A DNA stretch of 64,000 bases from JAJFTV01 sp964532655 (GTDB taxonomy: Bacteria; Chloroflexota; Anaerolineae; Anaerolineales; Anaerolineaceae): positions 3,545 to 67,544 of the forward strand of contig CAZHMZ010000002.1 of assembly GCA_964532655.1 (NCBI GenBank), given 5' to 3'. Every line of letters begins with the position of its first letter. The first letter of the stretch is position 1. The position numbers were made by a program, and so were the translations under genes. The notes beneath the pieces are model-generated. The model saw nothing but the letters and a program-made list of their open reading frames with translations, had not been told where the DNA came from and did no database searches. Positions 16,917-25,829 of this stretch are shown here, in pieces.

Positions 16917-17453
16917 GGGAAACCTCTGTTGATGGAATGAATGGGTACATCAGGAATGTTAGCACATTTTTGGCGGTTTGACCGGGGAATACCACCCCGG
17001 TCGGGTGGATGAGGTTGACCACCCCGGCGCTTCGCGCCACCCCTCCCAGGAGGGGAATTTGGCTGCAAGCCTCGATTCATGACTGTACTTTGAGTATTTT
17101 TGTGCCCTGTTGTGAAGTTGTGCAGTCTTCTGCACAACTTCACAACTTAATAATTACCCCTTCCCTCAGGGAAGGGGGTTAGGGGGATAGGTTATTAGCC
17201 ACCTCGGTGAACTGTACGATCTACCATCCCGGCGCTGTGCGCCGCGCCCACCGCGTCTCTCCAGGGCAGGAATTGAGATGTACACTTTCTGCTGATTGCC
17301 TCTAATCCCACCTTTGCGACGGGCAAGAGCGAAGATAATTTGCAGGGGGTCTGAACCTTCCCTGTTTAACAATTTTCGATTGAGATCTATTACTGAGTAG
17401 AATGCGTATCACCTTCCTGCACAGCTCCGAAGAAGAAATATTCTCAAAGAAGG
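16917..17453. other. Intergenic region with dispersed-repeat style sequence and a palindrome
   Basis: No gene is supported in about 540 bp. It includes text such as ACCACCCCGG, CTTCGCGCCACCCCTCC and CCCTTCCCTCAGGGAAGGGG, the latter a self-complementary block of the kind seen in dispersed intergenic repeats. The 38-bp palindrome at 17109-17146 is listed separately. Confidence 0.6.
17109..17146. repeat. Perfect 17-bp inverted repeat
   Basis: GTTGTGAAGTTGTGCAG, loop TCTT, CTGCACAACTTCACAAC. There is no clear T-run on either side. It contains an internal repetition (GTTGTG-AA-GTTGTG). It could be a transcript end for the divergent-facing region, a protein-binding site or a small mobile repeat. 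Confidence 0.75.
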
Positions 17454-18875
17454 TTACGATTGTGGTTTGCTGTTTTCAATCACATCACATATCCGTGCGT
17501 AAACGTCCGAAAACCGTCTCATGATCGGGGCGATTTTTTGGCGTTTCATTGCATCTTCTAAAACCTCATAACTGATATTGAAATAGCCTCCCACCTCTCT
17601 CAATTGTTTTTCCAGATCTTCAAGAGCCTTGTATTCCTGATCAAGTAACGGCGACAAATAACCTAAATCGGGATTCATTTGAATCGCGCGATCAGTGGTG
17701 TACCTCTTTGAAAAAGTATTGGTTGCAATGATACAAATATAAACGTTGTAATACCTCCACAGGCTAATATCATTAGAACCCCTTGGCATGTTTAAGTAGA
17801 GGTCGTTCTCTAACATACTGGCCCACTGCTCGAATGCGTCGTTGCCAAAAAATAATTCACCATTTTGATTCGGCGGTGTCCTCATAAGCCGGGGCGCGTC
17901 AAGCAGCGCTTTCCGATATACCTCGGCAACAGGGGGTTCCTTTTTCTTATCTTCAACAAAAACGAACGTATAGGGCAGTGGATCGTCTAGTGTAAAAGGC
18001 ACCAAATCTGTGGCTTCCTCCGGCAAACGGTAAAAGAGCTCGCCATTATTTTCGTATCCGATAATGCAGGAAACCTCATCGGTTGGCCACATCTCACTAC
18101 CATCTGACGGTGAGTAATAAAAACCTTTTCCAATAACAGGTATACCTTTGTCAATAGACGCGATGATTTTTGCTTTACATGCGTCTTTTTCCCGCTGCCA
18201 GTTCTCAGCGTCGATATATGAAAATTCGTACCCGATCGCATTAAAGACCCGCTGGATTAATGCACGATCGAACTTCGATTGTGAGAAACAAGTATGCCAT
18301 TTGTTTTTATTCGTTCCGTACACCTGCACATAGCAGTCACCGGAAACAGCAGAAAAGAACCAATAATCATATTGTTCATCTTCCCTCAGACATTCCATTA
18401 GAAACTTCATACAACCATTGAACACATAATTTTGCCCCTGTTCAGGGTACTGCAACTGATGAAGCGGAATATTGTCGATCACTTTACGAGACATGTCAAA
18501 TCCTCCTTGTATTGTTACCTGGATGGTTATGGGGTAGAAGAATTTAATTTGTCTCTTCTGCTTCCGCACCTGGGATGGGGTAAATCCATGGAACCTGGTA
18601 AAAGCCTTTGAAAAACTCTCCTGAGTATCATATTGATACCGAATTGCGATATCAATAATCCTGTTTTTTGTGTGCAGTAATTCCTGTCCGGCCAGGCTTA
18701 ATCGCCTGTTACGAATATAGTCGCCGATCGTCATTCCTGTCACTAAATTGAAAATACGTTGGAAATTAAAACCGGAAGCGTAAACATTGTTAGATATATC
18801 TTCAATGCCTATGTCATTGGTGAGGTTGTTCTCAATATAGTGAATTGCTTTTGACAGGCTTTGTATCCAGTCCAC
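17454..18875 (-). CDS. AraC-family regulator with large C-terminal sensor-like domain
   Basis: Transcription factor of 473 aa. Residues 1-105 are the AraC/XylS double helix-turn-helix placed at the N-terminus (VYASGFNFQRIFNLVTGMTI; YDTQESFSKAFTRFHGFTPS). The remaining 370 residues, from about GQNYVFNGCMKFLMECL onward with SAVSGDCYVQVYG, resemble the papain-like/BtrH-N type fold found behind such regulators in Firmicutes; this part is inferred and may be a ligand sensor. The GTG start has AAAGG upstream. Base composition is clearly richer in A+T than the neighbours, suggesting transfer. No target gene is evident; the ABC exporter at 19.3-22.8 kb is the nearest candidate. Confidence 0.85.
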   Translation of the reverse strand: MDWIQSLSKAIHYIENNLTNDIGIEDISNNVYASGFNFQRIFNLVTGMTIGDYIRNRRLSLAGQELLHTKNRIIDIAIRYQYDTQESFSKAFTRFHGFTPSQVRKQKRQIKFFYPITIQVTIQGGFDMSRKVIDNIPLHQLQYPEQGQNYVFNGCMKFLMECLREDEQYDYWFFSAVSGDCYVQVYGTNKNKWHTCFSQSKFDRALIQRVFNAIGYEFSYIDAENWQREKDACKAKIIASIDKGIPVIGKGFYYSPSDGSEMWPTDEVSCIIGYENNGELFYRLPEEATDLVPFTLDDPLPYTFVFVEDKKKEPPVAEVYRKALLDAPRLMRTPPNQNGELFFGNDAFEQWASMLENDLYLNMPRGSNDISLWRYYNVYICIIATNTFSKRYTTDRAIQMNPDLGYLSPLLDQEYKALEDLEKQLREVGGYFNISYEVLEDAMKRQKIAPIMRRFSDVYARICDVIENSKPQS

Positions 18876-19232
18876 GGGTTAACCTTTCTGTCAACAGTCT
18901 ACAATATGAGGGCAGGAAAATCCTGTCAAAAAATGCTTACCATTGTCCAAAAATGTAAATGTCATTTTTTCTTTCATCTCTGGCCGAACAGGGAAAAGCA
19001 CATCCGGTGTAAAGGAATAAGTGATGCGGAAAATGTTGGTATGAAAGAATTTGTGTCAGAGAATGAATGCAGGTTCCGAAGATTGTACCAAACCTCGATG
19101 GATCTGAAGATGGACACCAAGCATGGTAACGTGACACCGAGTTGGTGGGTGACAGTAGACCCGTTGTTTGCCCGATACCTGCGGATTCCTTTTCTTGAGG
19201 AAAGAAAGGTGAAATGGGGATGGAATATAAAA
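18876..19232. other. Intergenic region, no supported gene
   Basis: A short plus-strand frame (about 19021-19238) has no ribosome site, no recognisable domain and ends in the palindrome, so it is not called. The A+T-rich composition of the AraC gene continues into this spacer. Confidence 0.5.
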
Positions 19233-19266
19233 TTGTAGGTGGAGGTTCATGAACCTCCACCTACAA
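19233..19266 (-). terminator. Perfect 34-bp palindrome, likely terminator of the exporter operon
   Basis: TTGTAGGTGGAGGTTCA and its exact complement TGAACCTCCACCTACAA abut with no spacer. Read on the minus strand it follows the last exporter gene and is trailed by AATTTTATA, which suits termination. Confidence 0.7.
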
Positions 19267-19345
19267 AAATTCAGAAACGATTTGCCCTTTTATGGCCGTG
19301 CCAATTGTTCACGCTAAGTGTTCCGAAAAACATGTTCCGAACTTT

Positions 19346-20539
19346 CTACTCGTACCGGAAGCGCAGGATGCCGATCGTGAAAAACAGCGCCGCGAACCCC
19401 AGCAACACTCCGGCAGTGGGCAGCACGGCCAGAAAATCCTGCCCGCGTACCAGAATATCCAGCATGCCTTCCATGGCCCAAGTGGTAGGCAGAACCCTAA
19501 CCGCGCTGCGCACCACCTGCGGGAACAGCTCAATGGGGTACATGCACCCACCCAGCAGCGCCATCACCATGCCCAGCATGATGCTCAAGCCTTCCGCCTG
19601 ACCGGCTGTTTTCACAAAGGTGCCCAGCGTGGTGCCAAGGGCCGCCGCGGCCAGCGCGGAGCTGACCAGGATCAACGCCAGCGCGCCGGGGTCTCTGGCC
19701 CAATCCAGATGCAGCACCACAACACCAAAGCCCACCAGCATCAGCATCTGCACCAGAGCCATCAACACCTGCCCCAACAATGTGCCAAACAAAAAGGTGG
19801 CTCTGCTGGTCGGAGTGGTCATCAGGCGGCGCAGGGTGCCTTTCTGGCGTTCGTAGGCGAACATGCCCGAGATGCCAATGAGCGGAATGAACACCCAGGT
19901 GATCATCTGCCCGGCTGACGAATTGGCCGCGGGGTTGTAATCAATCTGATCCGGGGTACTGCCTTCGATATGTGACACGCGGCTGGGAGCCTCATCCAAC
20001 AGCGTCTGGGCCTGAGCGAGCGCTGCATTAAAAAACGCCTGCCGTCCCGTCTCGCTGGCAAAAGGCTGGATGTTTTCAGCCTGCTCCACGCTGCGGGCGG
20101 CGATCTCCACCGCCGCGCCGGTCTGGCTGATGACGGCCAGCACTGCCTGCTGGGCCGCCAGGGCATTGGTGTTGTTGGGCTGTTGACGCAGTTCCAACTC
20201 AACATTACCGTCTTGGAGGTTTTGCTGTTTGAACTCCGGCGGGATCACCAGCACTGCGGATACCTGCCGGCGGGAAAACAAGTCTTCGGCTTTGTCCAAC
20301 GGCTGCGCATCCAGACGCACTGTGTCAGATTCTTCCAGAGCGTCGATCAATGCGGCTGAAAGAGGGGATTGGGCCTGATCCACCAACACCAGCCGGATGC
20401 GGTTGTCGCCCTGTGCGCCGGTTACACCGGACAGCACCAGCGTAAAGATGGCTGGCAGGATCAGGAAGAACAGCCACTCCGAAAAACCGGTAAACCGTAC
20501 CCGGATATCTTTCCAAATGATGGCGAGAATTTTTTGCAT
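19346..20539 (-). CDS. ABC-2 type exporter permease (YhgE/DrrB-like), second subunit
   Basis: Membrane subunit with one N-terminal helix (FSEWLFFLILPAIFTLVLSG), a large extracytoplasmic domain (about residues 45-210) and five to six C-terminal helices. These include the ABC-2 core SAGQMITWVFIPLIGISGMFAYERQKGTLRRL; the pattern GTLRRLMTTPTSR after helix 2 is typical of the family. It starts 12 bp after the other permease gene, with GGGGGAG before ATG, so the two are co-translated and probably form a heterodimer. The exporter could move a lipid, polyketide-like compound or peptide; no substrate clue is visible. Confidence 0.87.
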   Translation of the reverse strand: MQKILAIIWKDIRVRFTGFSEWLFFLILPAIFTLVLSGVTGAQGDNRIRLVLVDQAQSPLSAALIDALEESDTVRLDAQPLDKAEDLFSRRQVSAVLVIPPEFKQQNLQDGNVELELRQQPNNTNALAAQQAVLAVISQTGAAVEIAARSVEQAENIQPFASETGRQAFFNAALAQAQTLLDEAPSRVSHIEGSTPDQIDYNPAANSSAGQMITWVFIPLIGISGMFAYERQKGTLRRLMTTPTSRATFLFGTLLGQVLMALVQMLMLVGFGVVVLHLDWARDPGALALILVSSALAAAALGTTLGTFVKTAGQAEGLSIMLGMVMALLGGCMYPIELFPQVVRSAVRVLPTTWAMEGMLDILVRGQDFLAVLPTAGVLLGFAALFFTIGILRFRYE

Positions 20540-20551
20540 AGCTCCCCCTTT

Positions 20552-21826
20552 TCACCGGGAAATACTGTCGCGGCGGAATAACAGTGCCGACAGACCAAAC
20601 AACAGGAGGCCCATCACCAACAGACCGGTGATGGCTCCGCCGATATCAGCCAGGCCGCCGCCCTGCGCCAGTGTGAGAAAACCATCCAGGCCCCACGCGT
20701 TGGGGGTGATCTTCCCCAGCATCTGAAACCAGGCCGGAAGGGCGTCTACCGTAAAGAAAGATCCGCCCAGCAGCCCGAACAGCAGGGTGACGATCATACC
20801 CATCCAGGATACCTGCCCCGGCGTTTTGGCGGTAGCAGTGATGATCATGCCCCAGCCCACCGCCGCGAACACAGCCGCCAGTACCAGCGCCAGTACGCCC
20901 AGTGGGTCGCCCCATTCCAGCCCGAACAGCAGGGTGGTGGATACAATCAAAATGAGTACCTGCGCCGAGCCGGTTAAGAAGGTGCCCAAAATCTTGCCGC
21001 CCAGCACCTGCACGGTGCTGGTGGGAGTCACCAGCAGGCGCGTTAATGTGCCCTGGTTGCGCTCGGTCAGCAAAGTGCGCCCACCGTAGGAGGCGGTGTA
21101 CATCAGGAACATCAGCGCCATGCCGGGGGCCATGTAAGCCAGCACATTGAACTGCACGTCCGCGCCGGTATTGGTAATGCCTTTCAGGGTGATGCCCGAC
21201 TGCTCTGTTTCAGCCAGGTCAGCGCCGGTTTGCTGCCCCACCTGCGCGGCCTGCTGCGGAGTAATCAGACCGTTCTGCAAGAGCTGCGTCACCGCTACCT
21301 CGCCGCCGACGCGGGCGATTTCCATCTTGTCCACAAAGCGCTCTACGATGGACTGCACCACCCCAAAACTGGTGGGGCGGGTTGGGTTGGAGTACAGTTC
21401 AATCTCCACCGGACTGCCGCGGGCGACTTGCTCGCCTGAGGTGACTTGACCGGCCTCGCTGCCCTGCTCGGGGATGATGCTGGCTGTGAACCCCTCGGGG
21501 ATAACGATGACGGCCGCGGCGGTATCTTCATCCACCGCGCGGCGAGCCTGTTCAGGATCGTCCATTTCCTCGGCGGTGATCAGCTCTTTGAGGTCGTCCG
21601 ATTGGAACAGCTCCACCAGCGCGTTACCCAACTGCGCCCTGTCCTGGTTGACCAGAATGACCGGGATGCCGCTCACCCCGCTGCCGTCTGAACCGGAGAA
21701 GGCGCCCGTCACAAAACCCAGCCCCAATGTGAGTAAAAACGGCGCCAGCAGCATCAGCAGCAGCGCCGAAACATCGCGGAAGGCCAGTTTGACATCTTTT
21801 AGGCCAATCAGAATTAGTTTTTTCAT
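20552..21826 (-). CDS. ABC-2 type exporter permease, first subunit
   Basis: Paralogue of the downstream permease with the same plan: an N-terminal helix (VSALLLMLLAPFLLTLGLGF), a long extracytoplasmic domain to about residue 230, then helices around MAPGMALMFLMYTASYGGRT and GTLTRLLVTPTSTVQVLGGK. The latter is the family loop. It lies 39 bp after the ATPase gene on the same strand. Together the three genes form a complete DrrA/DrrB-like exporter with two different membrane subunits. Confidence 0.88.
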   Translation of the reverse strand: MKKLILIGLKDVKLAFRDVSALLLMLLAPFLLTLGLGFVTGAFSGSDGSGVSGIPVILVNQDRAQLGNALVELFQSDDLKELITAEEMDDPEQARRAVDEDTAAAVIVIPEGFTASIIPEQGSEAGQVTSGEQVARGSPVEIELYSNPTRPTSFGVVQSIVERFVDKMEIARVGGEVAVTQLLQNGLITPQQAAQVGQQTGADLAETEQSGITLKGITNTGADVQFNVLAYMAPGMALMFLMYTASYGGRTLLTERNQGTLTRLLVTPTSTVQVLGGKILGTFLTGSAQVLILIVSTTLLFGLEWGDPLGVLALVLAAVFAAVGWGMIITATAKTPGQVSWMGMIVTLLFGLLGGSFFTVDALPAWFQMLGKITPNAWGLDGFLTLAQGGGLADIGGAITGLLVMGLLLFGLSALLFRRDSISR

Positions 21827-21865
21827 CTTATTACGCTCGTTTTTCTTTCCCGCTGATTGGAGCGT

Positions 21866-22810
21866 TCAATCGCGCAGGGCGCGCCCGGTGAGGTGCAGGA
21901 AGACGGCTTCCAGATTGGGCTCCTGCAGCTCCACCGAGCGGATCTTGAAATTGATCTCGTTGGCGGCGCTGATCACCGGCGCCAGGATGTCTTCGGCTTT
22001 CGGTGTGATGATGGAAAGGGCGTGATCGATGATGCTGACCTGCCGCACGGTGGGGATATTGCGCAGCCGGGCGGCCAGCGCGTCGCAGTTTTGAAATTCG
22101 TCACTGTGCAGGATGAGCGTGTCAGACTCGCCCACCTGCTGGGTCAGTTCGGCCTGCGTGCCCAGGGCAATCAACTGCCCGTGGTCGATGATGCCCACCC
22201 GGTTCGACAGTTCCTGGGCTTCCTCCATGTAGTGGGTGGTGTACAGCACCGTCATGCCCTGTTTGTTGAGATCTTTGACCGAATCGAGAATGGCGCGCCG
22301 GGATTGCGGGTCGATGCCCACGGTGGGCTCATCCATAAACAGCAGCCGGGGCCGGTGAAGCAGTCCCACGCCGATATTGACGCGCCGCTTCATGCCACCC
22401 GAGTAGGTTTTCACGCGGTCACCGCCGCGGTCTGCCAGCCCGATCTGCTGGAGCACCTCTTCAATGCGGGTGGACAGGCTTTTGCCCGACAGCCCATACA
22501 TCTGCCCCCAAAACAGCAGATTTTCACGCGCGGTCAGGTCATCATACAGGGCCAGTTCCTGCGGCACTACGCCGATCAGCCCGCGCACGATGTAGGGTTC
22601 TTTGGTGATGGAATGACCGGCGATACTGGCGGCGCCGGAGGTGGGCTGAAGCAAGGTGGAGAGGACCGAAATGGTGGTCGTTTTGCCGGCCCCGTTGGGA
22701 CCCAGCAGACTGAAGATTTCTCCATCCATGATGGAGAACGAAACATCATTGACGGCCGTATAATCGCCGTATTTTTTAACCAGGTGCTGTACATCAAGAA
22801 TGGCGGGCAT
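21866..22810 (-). CDS. ABC-2 exporter ATP-binding protein (DrrA-like)
   Basis: ATPase of the exporter. Walker A is GPNGAGKTTT (residues 37-46), Q-loop GVVPQELALYDD, signature YSGGMKRRVNIGVGL, Walker B LLFMDEPTVGIDP and H-loop TTHYMEEAQ; a C-terminal DrrA-type extension follows. The ATG at 22810 is chosen because GAGGAAACC stands just before it; the 30 codons of open frame upstream have no such site. First gene of the three-gene operon. Confidence 0.93.
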   Translation of the reverse strand: MPAILDVQHLVKKYGDYTAVNDVSFSIMDGEIFSLLGPNGAGKTTTISVLSTLLQPTSGAASIAGHSITKEPYIVRGLIGVVPQELALYDDLTARENLLFWGQMYGLSGKSLSTRIEEVLQQIGLADRGGDRVKTYSGGMKRRVNIGVGLLHRPRLLFMDEPTVGIDPQSRRAILDSVKDLNKQGMTVLYTTHYMEEAQELSNRVGIIDHGQLIALGTQAELTQQVGESDTLILHSDEFQNCDALAARLRNIPTVRQVSIIDHALSIITPKAEDILAPVISAANEINFKIRSVELQEPNLEAVFLHLTGRALRD

Positions 22811-22966
22811 AACGGTTTCCTCAAAACGGGCAGTACGTAAAAATAAAATACCCGGCTGAACGGTATGAGCGGGGCTCCTCGCGTAAGCCGGTCTTCTCAT
22901 GACTTAATGATTATACGAAAAATTCCCCTGAAACGATGCGATGATGAGTGCCTCGTTGATGGCTTT

Positions 22967-23728
22967 TTACCGGGTGAACTGCAGTACCAGCTCCGGGCCG
23001 GCCCCATACGGCTCGCCGTGGTAGCCGCCCCAGCGGTTGATGATCCGAAAGCCGTGACTCTCCACCAGCGCGGCAAATGGCTCCGGGTACCAGCAGCGCA
23101 TGACGAACCTCATCACTGCTTCATCCACCTGCCGGTCGCCCCGGTAGCGCCGGTAGATCAGCTCGGGGTACAGGATCAGCTTTTCTTTATCCATGCGGGC
23201 AGCCTGCCAGGTGCACACCACCCGGTCGCCGTCCAGCGTCTGCTCCCAATCCGGCTGCTCCTGCGGGTTCACCCACTCGTCGCGCAGACCCTGTGAATCT
23301 CGGTTGGGGTTAAATACATTCAGCACGCACTGCCCGCCGGGATTCAGGTGAGCGCGGATGGTTTCAAACAGGCCGTCCACCTGCGCGTCGGTCTCCAGGT
23401 TTTGCATCACCCGGAAGGGCGCGATGATCCAGTCAAACCGCCGGCCGAGGTTCAGGCGGGTGATATCGCCGGTTTGCACCTGCGTCTTCTCCGGCGGGAT
23501 ACCGGCTTTCTGCAGCCGCTCACGGCACACCTGCAGCATGGCCGGCGAGAGATCCACCCCTTGCACAAAGCGGCAATGCCCGGCCAGCGGAACGGTCACC
23601 CGCCCGGTGCCGCAGCCCAGCTCCAGCACATCGGTGTCCGGCGGGATGAGCCCCAGGTAAAACGGAATATCTTCCGGTATATCCGGGTTGAGATCGTAGT
23701 AGCGTGCGGAAGTGTCACGACTATCCAT
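22967..23728 (-). CDS. Class I SAM-dependent methyltransferase
   Basis: Cytoplasmic methyltransferase of 253 aa. Motif I is VLELGCGTGRV (residues 34-44), followed by GVDLSPAMLQVCRERL (acidic loop after strand 2) and TRLNLGRRFDWIIAPFRVMQN (motif around strand 4). AAAGGATACAGGA before ATG fixes the start at 23728. It lies on the same strand as the exporter operon, 156 bp upstream of the ATPase start, so it may be co-transcribed; the preceding serine hydrolase ends in a hairpin. The methyl acceptor is unknown. Confidence 0.87.
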   Translation of the reverse strand: MDSRDTSARYYDLNPDIPEDIPFYLGLIPPDTDVLELGCGTGRVTVPLAGHCRFVQGVDLSPAMLQVCRERLQKAGIPPEKTQVQTGDITRLNLGRRFDWIIAPFRVMQNLETDAQVDGLFETIRAHLNPGGQCVLNVFNPNRDSQGLRDEWVNPQEQPDWEQTLDGDRVVCTWQAARMDKEKLILYPELIYRRYRGDRQVDEAVMRFVMRCWYPEPFAALVESHGFRIINRWGGYHGEPYGAGPELVLQFTR

Positions 23729-23758
23729 TCCTGTATCCTTTTCCACGTCTATAAATAT

Positions 23759-23783
23759 TCGGGCGGCTGTATCAGCCGCCCGA
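23759..23783 (-). terminator. Hairpin after the serine hydrolase gene
   Basis: Perfect 11-bp stem TCGGGCGGCTG / CAGCCGCCCGA with a 3-nt loop, directly behind the stop of the minus-strand hydrolase and followed on that strand by A/T-rich sequence. Confidence 0.7.
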
Positions 23784-23791
23784 CCATTCAT

Positions 23792-25378
23792 CTATCCCTT
23801 GCAGCACTTTCGGGAGCCGCTTTTCTTTCTGAACAACCTGCGCAGGATCATCAGGCCGATCCAAATCGCCGCGCCTTTCATCACGTCGCTTTTCATCTTC
23901 AGGCTCTCTTTATAGGGACGTTTATAAAAGTCGTTTTGCTGTACAAACACGCGGTTGACATGCCCCTGCGCATCCAGCCCGAAGGCCGCGCTGATCTCAA
24001 TACCGGCCAGTTCGCCCTCGGTGATCACACCCTGGTAGAAGAAGGGATCGTCCGGATCGGTGCGGTAGAGCGGGATGCCCTTTGAGAGCGAGCCCACCAG
24101 ACCGCGCACGGCCAGTTGATTTTGCTTGTTGACGAACACTTCCAGTTCGCCGCCAAACTGCAGCCAGTGCCGCACGTTGGTCAGAAAACCGGGCAGGGGG
24201 CCGTAAAAACCTACAAACTCGGGCCAGCGGTGCGGCTCCTGCAGCACGCTCTTGGGCGGGATCTTCTCCGCCAGTTCCGGCTCGCCCAGCAATTTGCGCA
24301 TGATGGTTTTGCCCAGCACATCCGAGATCATGTTGGAGGTGTTGGTGAACACGATCACCGCCAGCTTGTCATCCGGGGCCACGCGGAAGGAGGAGATAAA
24401 GCCGGGCCAGCCGCCGCCGTGTTCGATCACGCGGTGATTGCCGTACTGCTCCAGCCAGAAGGTCAGCCCCATGCCGTAGATGCGCGGGTCGGTATCCAGT
24501 TGCGGTGACATCATCTCATCCAGCGTTTCCTTTTCCAGGATACGCGTGCCGTCGATCTCGCCGCCGTTCATCAGCATGGTGGCGTAACGCGCCATCTGGT
24601 TGACGCTGGAGAAAATGGATCCGGCCGCTCCCACGATGATGCGCTGATAGGGCACCTTCTCGAATTTACCCTTTTTGAAGTTATAGCCCTGGGCGAACTG
24701 GTCGCGCACACGCTCGCTGAGCAGATAATCGCTGTTCTTCATGCCCAGCGGATCCAGCACATGGTCGATCATGTACTGCTCGAACTTTTCACCGCTGATG
24801 TCTTCGATCAACTGGCCCACGGTGGCGTAGGCGTGATTGGCATACGCCCACTTGAGGCCCGGCAGGGTCTCGGCACGCAGCCGGCCGTGATAGAACTCGC
24901 CCAGCGGAACCACCGGCTCATCCGGGTTTGCGGCGATCTCCAGCTTGCCGGTCATCGATTTGAGTACCTCTGAGATATTGCGCGTCTCGCCGATGCCCGC
25001 GGTGTGGGTGAGCAGGTGATGGAAGGTGATTGGCGGGGCGTGCGGGTCATCATGCAGAACTTTGTAGGTTTTCAGATACGGGTTGATAGGATCATCCAGG
25101 CTGAATTTGCCCTGTTCGAACAACTGCATCAGACCCACGGTGGTGAAGGTTTTGCTGATAGAGCCGATGCGGAAGTTGGTGTCGGGTGTGACCGGTTTTT
25201 TCTGCTCAATGTCCGCCATTCCAAAGCCTTTGGCGTACACCAGTTTGCCGTCATACACCACCCCCACCGCCAGACCGGCCGGGGCCATCTTGTTGAACTT
25301 CTCAATCACCAGTTGATCCAGGTCTTTGATCACCTGGTTGACCGTTTCCTGTGTTACGGGTTTGTTTTGTGCCACCAT
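23792..25378 (-). CDS. Tail-anchored beta-lactamase-family serine hydrolase (paralogue A)
   Basis: Serine hydrolase of the class C beta-lactamase fold. Motifs: SISK (S73-K76) after NFRIG, YAN in KWAYANHAYATVGQL, and HGGG in VIEHGGGWPGF. The first 420 residues are catalytic. A small beta domain follows, then a C-terminal hydrophobic segment (AAIWIGLMILRRLF) and a basic, Cys-containing tail RKKSGSRKCCKG. There is no N-terminal signal. AGGAGG 4 nt before ATG sets the start at 25378. Last member of a four-gene minus-strand family and separated from the other three by the AT-rich helicase insert. Substrate unknown. Confidence 0.88.
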   Translation of the reverse strand: MVAQNKPVTQETVNQVIKDLDQLVIEKFNKMAPAGLAVGVVYDGKLVYAKGFGMADIEQKKPVTPDTNFRIGSISKTFTTVGLMQLFEQGKFSLDDPINPYLKTYKVLHDDPHAPPITFHHLLTHTAGIGETRNISEVLKSMTGKLEIAANPDEPVVPLGEFYHGRLRAETLPGLKWAYANHAYATVGQLIEDISGEKFEQYMIDHVLDPLGMKNSDYLLSERVRDQFAQGYNFKKGKFEKVPYQRIIVGAAGSIFSSVNQMARYATMLMNGGEIDGTRILEKETLDEMMSPQLDTDPRIYGMGLTFWLEQYGNHRVIEHGGGWPGFISSFRVAPDDKLAVIVFTNTSNMISDVLGKTIMRKLLGEPELAEKIPPKSVLQEPHRWPEFVGFYGPLPGFLTNVRHWLQFGGELEVFVNKQNQLAVRGLVGSLSKGIPLYRTDPDDPFFYQGVITEGELAGIEISAAFGLDAQGHVNRVFVQQNDFYKRPYKESLKMKSDVMKGAAIWIGLMILRRLFRKKSGSRKCCKG

Positions 25379-25829
25379 AATTCCTCCTGTGGTGCGGCTG
25401 GGGATGCCGATGCGGGCGAGAGTCACAATGTATACAAATGATACTCTACTTTGGGAGCAACGGTGCGGGAAAGGAGGACGGGAGAGGAGAGCGGGCAGGC
25501 TTTGTGTTTGCTAACTGGCACACCATTTTTGACAACGTTTTAAGCGTTCTGATGTAAAATGACCAGAGTGGTTATTCGGTGGTAAAAGCATATTTGAGAA
25601 GCTGCACAACCAGGGCAGGATTAATCACTACCTGTAACTAAATCAATCGTAAAAGAAGAAAACATATAACATTGTAACGAATCAGTTATGTCGTCTATTG
25701 AATCCAGTTACAACTTGATCCATCTCTATATTCAAGAAATTAAGACAATATTTTTTAGATACAGTTTTATTATTTTAATTTCCTTCTTCGATCTTCTCAT
25801 AACTACATAGATTTTTCGGGAGAATTAAG
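25379..25829. other. Left flank of the AT-rich insert
   Basis: The composition turns from GC-rich to clearly AT-rich near 25510. No gene is supported. No terminal inverted repeat, transposase or target duplication could be picked out by eye. Confidence 0.55.
25529..25560 (+). promoter_or_regulatory. Candidate promoter for the helicase gene
   Basis: Perfect TTGACA (25529-25534) and TAAAAT (25555-25560); the spacer is 20 bp, or 18 if TGTAAA (25553) is the -10. It lies at the very edge of the AT-rich block, 270 bp before the ATG. Confidence 0.4.

Noticed and set aside
19021..19238. Possible small gene before the palindrome
   Set aside because: No ribosome site, no recognisable domain, and its end runs into the terminator palindrome.
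21857..22840. Plus-strand open frame (327 codons) opposite the DrrA-like ATPase
   Set aside because: Shadow frame; the minus strand has all ABC motifs and a good ribosome site.
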